From: Methanomicrobiales archaeon HGW-Methanomicrobiales-2
GTDB lineage: Archaea; Halobacteriota; Methanomicrobia; Methanomicrobiales; Methanoculleaceae
Assembly: GCA_002839645.1 (NCBI GenBank)
Contig: PGYL01000014.1
Location: 1 to 47,155, forward strand
Direction of reading: 5' to 3'
Length of the DNA stretch: 47,155 nucleotides
This document shows, piece by piece, positions 43,091-47,155 of the stretch. Both the position numbers and the translations under genes were made by a program. Each line of letters starts with the position of its first letter. The first letter of the stretch is position 1. Under the pieces are notes generated by a model that did not search any database, was not told the DNA's origin, and saw nothing but the letters and a program-made list of their open reading frames with translations.

Positions 43091-43534
43091 ATGCAGGAGT
43101 TCACCGGAGACGAACTCTCCTCGAGGAAGGCAGAATTCCTCAAATACATCCATATGCAGGGCAACGTCGTGAAGACGACCGAGATTGCCGCCCACTTCTC
43201 GGTCGCGCCATCGACGGCGACAAAGGCGCTTGGAGAGATTGCAAAAGCAGGATACATCGAGCATACGCCCTATCACGGGGTGAAGATGACAACTCTCGGC
43301 ACCGACTACGCCCGGTTCCTGATCCGGCGTCATCGGATCGTCGCCCTGGTGCTCAGCCGCTACGGCCTTGAGCCCGACGAAGCCTGCAGGGAGGCGAAGA
43401 AGATCGAGCAGTGCATCTCAAGGGACCTCACCAACAGGATGTGTATGTCGCTCGGACACCCGATGATGAGCGGCTGCGGCGAGATCGAGCACGACCATTG
43501 CTGCTGTTGCCCCGCCGGCGACAGGCAGGGGTGA
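43091..43534 (+). CDS. DtxR/MntR-family metal-dependent transcriptional regulator with Cys-rich tail
   Basis: A 147-residue regulator. The N-terminal winged helix-turn-helix (VVKTTEIAAHFSVAPSTATKALGEIAKAGYIEHTPYHGVKMTTLG, in part) is the family's. The dimer/metal part has RRHRI, and EACREAKKIEQCIS where most relatives have a His after IE: here it is Gln 107, followed by Cys 108. The tail CGEIEHDHCCCCPAG has five Cys and two His. It probably controls the metal importer that begins 67 bp downstream. It may sense zinc or iron rather than manganese, but that is inference. Confidence 0.88.
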   Translation: MQEFTGDELSSRKAEFLKYIHMQGNVVKTTEIAAHFSVAPSTATKALGEIAKAGYIEHTPYHGVKMTTLGTDYARFLIRRHRIVALVLSRYGLEPDEACREAKKIEQCISRDLTNRMCMSLGHPMMSGCGEIEHDHCCCCPAGDRQG

Positions 43535-43561
43535 CGGCAAACATTTTTACCCCTCCACGGC

Positions 43562-43572
43562 CTAAATTTTAG
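43562..43572 (+). promoter_or_regulatory. Possible operator before znuA-like gene
   Basis: CTAAATTTTAG is a short dyad (CTAAA/TTTAG, one base in the middle) about 30 bp before the ATG of the metal-binding lipoprotein. The half-site resembles those of DtxR-type proteins, and the regulator gene is immediately upstream. Confidence 0.4.
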
Positions 43573-43600
43573 ACTCTTACCAAATCCGAAAGGGAATATC

Positions 43601-44503
43601 ATGGGATCGCAGGATAAAGGCAATTTCGCTTCTTTCTCAATAATTGCAGTTGTAATCATATTCCTTCTGCTGGCAGCAGCCACGGCGGGATGCACCGGGA
43701 CCGAGCGGCAACAGGACGACCGGGTCATCGTCGCGGTCACCATACCGCCCGAGCAGGAGTTCGTGGAACGAATCGGAGGCGATCACGTCCGTGTGATCCT
43801 GCTGGTACCGCCCGGGGCCGACCCGCACACCTACGAACCGCCGCCGGGGGTCCTCGCCGATGTCGCGGAGGCGGATATGTACGCCGTGGTGGGTTCGGGA
43901 ATAGAGTTCGAACTTGCCTGGCAGGAGAAGATTGCCGCCCTGAACCCCGATATGCTCGTCGTCGACTGCTCGCGCGGCATCGACCTGATCTCGACCGGGG
44001 AGGGCGGCCACCCGGGGACCGACCCGCACATATGGGTCTCTCCGCGGAACGCGAAAGTCATGGTCGAGAACATCCGCGAGGGCCTCGTGGAGGTCGACCC
44101 GGCAAACGCCAACGACTACAACCGGAACACCGCCGCGTACCAGGAGGAACTTGATACCCTGGATGTGGAGATCGCCGGTGCGCTCGCTCAATCAGGGACA
44201 ACGAAGGTCATGGTCTACCACTCGTCGTGGGCCTACCTGGCCCGGGACTATGGTCTGGTCGAGGTCCCGATCGAGGACGAGGGAAAAGAACCCTCCCCGC
44301 AGAGGTTAGAGCGCCTGATCACGCAGGCGAAGGAGGAGCATATCAGGGTGATCTTCGCGTCGCCCGAGCACTCCACCCGGAGCGCCGAGGTGATCGCAGA
44401 CGAGATCGACGGTACCGTGGTGCTGGTGAGCCCGCTCGCGAAGGACTACCTGGAGAACATCCGGCAGGTGGCCTCGGCATTCGCAGGGAGCAGCAAGCCA
44501 TGA
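43601..44503 (+). CDS. Metal ABC transporter substrate-binding lipoprotein (ZnuA/TroA type)
   Basis: A 300-residue cluster A-I metal receptor. A membrane segment ends in the lipobox TAGC (Cys 31). The metal ligands are His 76 (ADPHTYEP), His 143 (TDPHIWVSP) and His 207 (VYHSSW). The Asp found in the usual LDPLG sequence is Ser 277 here (VSPLAKDY), so it probably has a three-His site, closer to zinc than to manganese receptors. The long His-rich loop of ZnuA is missing. It is the first of three transporter genes and overlaps the ATPase gene by ATGA. Confidence 0.9.
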   Translation: MGSQDKGNFASFSIIAVVIIFLLLAAATAGCTGTERQQDDRVIVAVTIPPEQEFVERIGGDHVRVILLVPPGADPHTYEPPPGVLADVAEADMYAVVGSGIEFELAWQEKIAALNPDMLVVDCSRGIDLISTGEGGHPGTDPHIWVSPRNAKVMVENIREGLVEVDPANANDYNRNTAAYQEELDTLDVEIAGALAQSGTTKVMVYHSSWAYLARDYGLVEVPIEDEGKEPSPQRLERLITQAKEEHIRVIFASPEHSTRSAEVIADEIDGTVVLVSPLAKDYLENIRQVASAFAGSSKP

Positions 44504-45267
44504 GCGCCCCCGTGATCGAGGTCGACGACGTCTGGGTCAGGATGCGCGGCCATACCGTGCTCGAGGGCGTGAGCCTCGCCATCCACCCAGACGAGTTCTA
44601 CGCGATCATCGGGCCGAACGGCGGTGGGAAGACGACGCTCCTCCGGGTGATCCTCGGCCTGCTCGCCCCCTCTCGCGGCGAGGTCCGGATCCTCGGCAGC
44701 ACCGGGGCAGAGATGCGCAGGTTCCTCGGCTACGTCCCCCAGTTCCGGACGTTCGACTTCGATTACCCCATCACCGTGCGGGAGATGGTCCTCTCCGGCC
44801 GCCTCGGCCACGTCACCCGCAGGCCCCGGCGCTACGATGCAAATGACCGTGACCGAACGGAGGAGGCGCTTGAGACGATGCGCATCGCCGATCTCGCCGA
44901 CCGGCAGATCCGGGACCTCTCGGGCGGGGAGCAGCAGCGGGCGATCATCGCCCGGGCGCTCGTCGGCGACCCTAAGGTGCTCCTCCTCGACGAACCGACG
45001 GTCTATGTGGACGCCCCGACGGAGGCGCAGTTTTACGAGGTCCTGGACCTCCTCCGCGACCGGATGGCGATCGTCCTCGTAACCCACGACATCGGGGTGA
45101 TCCCGGCCCACGTGACCCGGGTTGCCTGCTTGAACCGGCGCCTCTATACGCACGATACGAACGAGATCACGCCGGATATGCTTGAGGCCGCATACCACTG
45201 TCCGGTGGACCTGATCGCCCACGGCGTTCCGCACCGCGTCTTTTCGGAACACTCCAGGGAGGAGTGA
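44500..45267 (+). CDS. Metal ABC transporter ATP-binding protein (ZnuC type)
   Basis: A 255-residue ABC ATPase. Walker A is GPNGGGKTT (38-46), the signature LSGGEQQR (140-147), Walker B LLLDEP with TVYVD where TVGVD or TAGVD is usual, and the switch His is in VTHDIG. It powers the ZnuB-type permease. The start overlaps the znuA-like stop, and its stop overlaps the GTG that could start the permease gene. Confidence 0.94.
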   Translation: MSAPVIEVDDVWVRMRGHTVLEGVSLAIHPDEFYAIIGPNGGGKTTLLRVILGLLAPSRGEVRILGSTGAEMRRFLGYVPQFRTFDFDYPITVREMVLSGRLGHVTRRPRRYDANDRDRTEEALETMRIADLADRQIRDLSGGEQQRAIIARALVGDPKVLLLDEPTVYVDAPTEAQFYEVLDLLRDRMAIVLVTHDIGVIPAHVTRVACLNRRLYTHDTNEITPDMLEAAYHCPVDLIAHGVPHRVFSEHSREE

Positions 45268-45269
45268 GC

Positions 45270-46079
45270 ATGTTCGAGGTGCTCGGATTTGAGTTCTTCA
45301 GGAACGCGCTCGTCGCCGGGGTGCTCGCGAGCGTCGCCTGCGGCGTCATCGGCACCTACGTCGTGGTGCGGCGGATGGTCTCGGTCAGCGGCGGCATCTC
45401 CCACGCAGCCTTCGGCGGGATAGGCCTTGGCTACTTCCTCGGGATAGACCCGCTCATCGGCGCCACCGGGTTCACCGTGGCCACAGCGCTCGGGATGGGT
45501 ACGCTTCAGCTCCGGGCCAGGCAGCAGATGGATACGCTCATTGGCGCGGTCTGGGCGGCCGGAATGGCGCTCGGCATCCTCTTTGTCTACTTAACACCGG
45601 GATTCGCCCCCGACCTCTTCTCCTACCTCTTCGGGAACATCCTCCTCGTGCCGCGGGACGATATCCTGCTGATGGCGATCCTCATCGCCATCATCGTCGC
45701 CGTCGTAGCCTACCTCTACCGGGAGTTCCAGGCGATCACCTTCGACCCGGATTACGCAACGGTCATGAACCTCCCGGTCGAACGACTCTCGCTCCTCCTC
45801 CTGGTGCTGATTGCGCTCACGGTGGTGATGCTGATCCAGGTGGTGGGGATCATCCTCGTGATCGCCCTCCTCACGCTCCCGGCGGCGATCAGCCGCCTCT
45901 TCACCACCCGGATCTGGAGCATGATGCTTCTTGCCGTCGGTCTCGGCATCGTATTCTCCGTGACCGGAATATGGCTCTCCTACCTCCTGAACGTCCCCTC
46001 AGGAGCGACGATCATTCTCGTGAGCACGCTCGCGTATGCGGGCGCTCTCGGCACCGAACGCCTCCGGCAGGGCGACTAG
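45270..46079 (+). CDS. Metal ABC transporter permease (ZnuB/MntB type)
   Basis: A 269-residue ABC-3 family permease with about eight membrane helices. GTYVVVRRMVSVSGGISHAAFGGIGLGYFLG and VVGIILVIALLTLPAAISRLFT are the family's typical sections. GTG at 45264 and ATG at 45270 are both possible; GGAGG is 7 nt before the ATG, which I prefer. It completes a three-gene importer under likely control of the DtxR-like regulator upstream. Confidence 0.93.
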   Translation: MFEVLGFEFFRNALVAGVLASVACGVIGTYVVVRRMVSVSGGISHAAFGGIGLGYFLGIDPLIGATGFTVATALGMGTLQLRARQQMDTLIGAVWAAGMALGILFVYLTPGFAPDLFSYLFGNILLVPRDDILLMAILIAIIVAVVAYLYREFQAITFDPDYATVMNLPVERLSLLLLVLIALTVVMLIQVVGIILVIALLTLPAAISRLFTTRIWSMMLLAVGLGIVFSVTGIWLSYLLNVPSGATIILVSTLAYAGALGTERLRQGD

Positions 46080-46129
46080 CGGGACAAACCGGTGCGCTTA
46101 TGCCGGCGTACGCAAGAGATGAGTGAGCA

Positions 46130-46654
46130 ATGGATCCGATCATCGAAGAGGGATACGCCCGGCTTCTCGAGACCCTCGGGGACCTGCAGGCGAAGAAGGA
46201 AGAGTCGGCCTCGGAACTCCGGGGCAACATGGGAACCCTCCTTGCGCGGATGGCTGCCGATACGGCGCCGGTCGTGAAGCGGATCGGGCTGGAGATGCTC
46301 CGGCGCGCGAAGAGGGAGGCTTCAGGGGAGCTCTATGAACAGGTGTTTTATGAGAAGAAGATGATCGCCCTCGGGAAGGGCGACCCGCTCCCGTACCGCC
46401 CGGACGACCCGACAAAGCCCGTCAATGCGCAGATCTGCGTCCTCGACGAAGACGGGGCCTTCCACGAGTTGATGTACACCACCACCGAGATCCGGACCGA
46501 TTCGTATCTGGGCTCCCTGACACCGGAGGAGGCCTTCGACATCTACGGCTACGACCTTGTCTTCATGCTCTACCGGGCGCTCTACGAGTATGCAGAGAAG
46601 GAAGAAGAACTGATGACCGCGCTCGCACGGACGATCGAGTACCTCGGCTCCTGA
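46130..46654 (+). CDS. Hypothetical protein, 174 residues
   Basis: I do not recognise this gene. The first part (about 1-75) is helical and charged (LETLGDLQAKKEESASELRGN, KRIGLEMLRRAKREASGELYEQV), possibly a coiled coil; the remainder is a mixed alpha/beta segment with DDPTKPVNAQICVLDEDGAFHELMYTTTEIRT and a final helix. No Cys and no signal peptide. It lies 50 bp after the metal-importer permease on the same strand. Normal GC and codon use indicate a native gene. Confidence 0.6.
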   Translation: MDPIIEEGYARLLETLGDLQAKKEESASELRGNMGTLLARMAADTAPVVKRIGLEMLRRAKREASGELYEQVFYEKKMIALGKGDPLPYRPDDPTKPVNAQICVLDEDGAFHELMYTTTEIRTDSYLGSLTPEEAFDIYGYDLVFMLYRALYEYAEKEEELMTALARTIEYLGS

Positions 46655-46668
46655 AAAATTAATTTTTT

Positions 46669-46999
46669 GGCTTTGTTGAATCCCCACCTATTTGTTCCAG
46701 ATGGCCGCACTCCGGGGCACGGCTTTCCCCCGGGTATCGCCATGACTGCCCCCGCCCCTGGGGCGGGGGAGGAGCGCGAAGCGCGGGAGGGGTGGGGTCG
46801 ATGAGGTGTGCGGATCTTCGTGCGAGACAGGGGAGGGGAGACCCCTTCCCCGTCAGCCCCACCCCCAATGGCGATAGCCACCACGGTCCACGGCATGAGA
46901 AGATGCCCGAGAAAAAAAGGTCGTCCCGGGGACAAGCCGGGTCCGGCACCAGCCTCAACAGGATGGGGAGGAAGACCAGAATAGGGGTTCAACAGAGCC
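46669..46999 (+). repeat. Complete copy of the miniature inverted-repeat element
   Basis: The element begins GGCTTTGTTGAATCCCC and ends GGGGTTCAACAGAGCC, an imperfect terminal inverted repeat of about 16 bp similar to the ends of IS5-group (IS903-like) insertion sequences. The flanks are AATTTTTT (46661-46668) and AATTTTAC (47000-47007), which agree in six of eight bases and may be a decayed target duplication. Internal stems include GGGGAGGGG/CCCCTTCCCC (46830-46851), GCGC/GCGC (46774-46784) and a GC-rich pair near 46750-46770. No transposase gene is present, so it must be mobilised in trans. Confidence 0.85.
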
Positions 47000-47155
47000 A
47001 ATTTTACATTATTCCCGTGGCTGTGACTCACAGCCATCAGTGTTAGAACCTGAGGTTTGGGAGCGGCAGGACTGAAGGAAGTGCCCGGCGGGAGCCTTCC
47101 CCGGTCCCTGGCTCCTCACCGGTTCCCGAATATCGGGAACAGCGGCCTGGTGGGG
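47000..47155. other. Right-edge gap with two perfect palindromes
   Basis: TGGCTGTGACTCACAGCCA (47018-47036) has two perfect 9-bp arms around one base. GTTCCCGAATATCGGGAAC (47122-47140) has 8-bp arms around ATA. They stand about 100 bp apart in a gene-free stretch. They may be an operator pair, a transcript end or part of another repeat beyond the window; I cannot choose. Confidence 0.5.

Noticed and set aside
46582-47037. Protein-coding frames inside the miniature elements
   Set aside because: The frames differ between copies and contain no transposase motif; the conserved parts are ends and hairpins.

Overview
The window is archaeal chromosome, almost certainly from a hydrogenotrophic methanogen of the order Methanomicrobiales. 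The high GC, gene content and protein style suit a Methanoculleus-like organism, but the genus is an inference. The archaeal signs are seen directly: a 68-residue histone, GatD/GatE, the large subunit of replication factor C, the archaeal S-adenosylmethionine synthetase, ribosomal protein L10e, two methanogenesis marker proteins, a DisA_N-type diadenylate cyclase and TATA-type promoters a short way upstream of start codons.

Layout. 1-320: the end of a dispersed repeat, then a tRNA-Leu(UAA). 450-11200: mostly minus-strand housekeeping genes (cupin, aminotransferase, DUF2070 membrane protein, PfkB kinase, UPF0212, nitroreductase, an RGG-rich DUF5350-type protein, and the argH-gatD-gatE operon). 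11250-14560: an accessory island. A decayed TnpB fragment and a hairpin array bracket three AT-rich genes: a truncated RIC/hemerythrin-like protein, a P1B-type metal ATPase with a CPG motif, and a free HMA-domain protein. 14560-17310: a TauABC/SsuABC-like ABC importer behind a perfect 16-bp palindrome. 17370-28300: plus-strand core metabolism, with L10e, then nine genes for fumarase, 2-oxoglutarate:ferredoxin oxidoreductase, succinyl-CoA synthetase and diadenylate cyclase, all joined by 4-nt overlaps, then S-adenosylmethionine synthetase and hisG-hisA-hisB. 28770-33500: histone, methanogenesis markers 4 and 2, rfcL, UPF0146, archaemetzincin. 33670-36000: an ArsB/NhaD-type transporter between two universal stress proteins. 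36500-38600: acetolactate decarboxylase with a nucleobase deaminase, and a HEAT-repeat protein. 39130-43030: NAD de novo synthesis (nadX-nadA-nadC) and a MiaB-like methylthiotransferase. 43090-46080: a DtxR-like regulator and a ZnuABC-type metal importer. 46130-47155: an orphan gene, another copy of the dispersed repeat and two perfect palindromes.

How the genes work together. The fum-kor-suc operon supplies most of the reductive half-TCA route by which such methanogens make 2-oxoglutarate; fumarate reductase and malate dehydrogenase are not in this window. Its last gene makes c-di-AMP, so second-messenger synthesis is translationally tied to central carbon metabolism. Metal handling recurs (P1B ATPase with HMA protein, ZnuABC with DtxR).

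The most unusual material is non-coding. One is a family of about 335-bp miniature elements with IS5/IS903-like terminal inverted repeats (two full copies and one partial), in which an internal hairpin keeps its stem by paired base changes. The other is a 260-bp array of at least seven different short hairpins separated by recurring linkers. Neither looks like a coding region or a CRISPR array.
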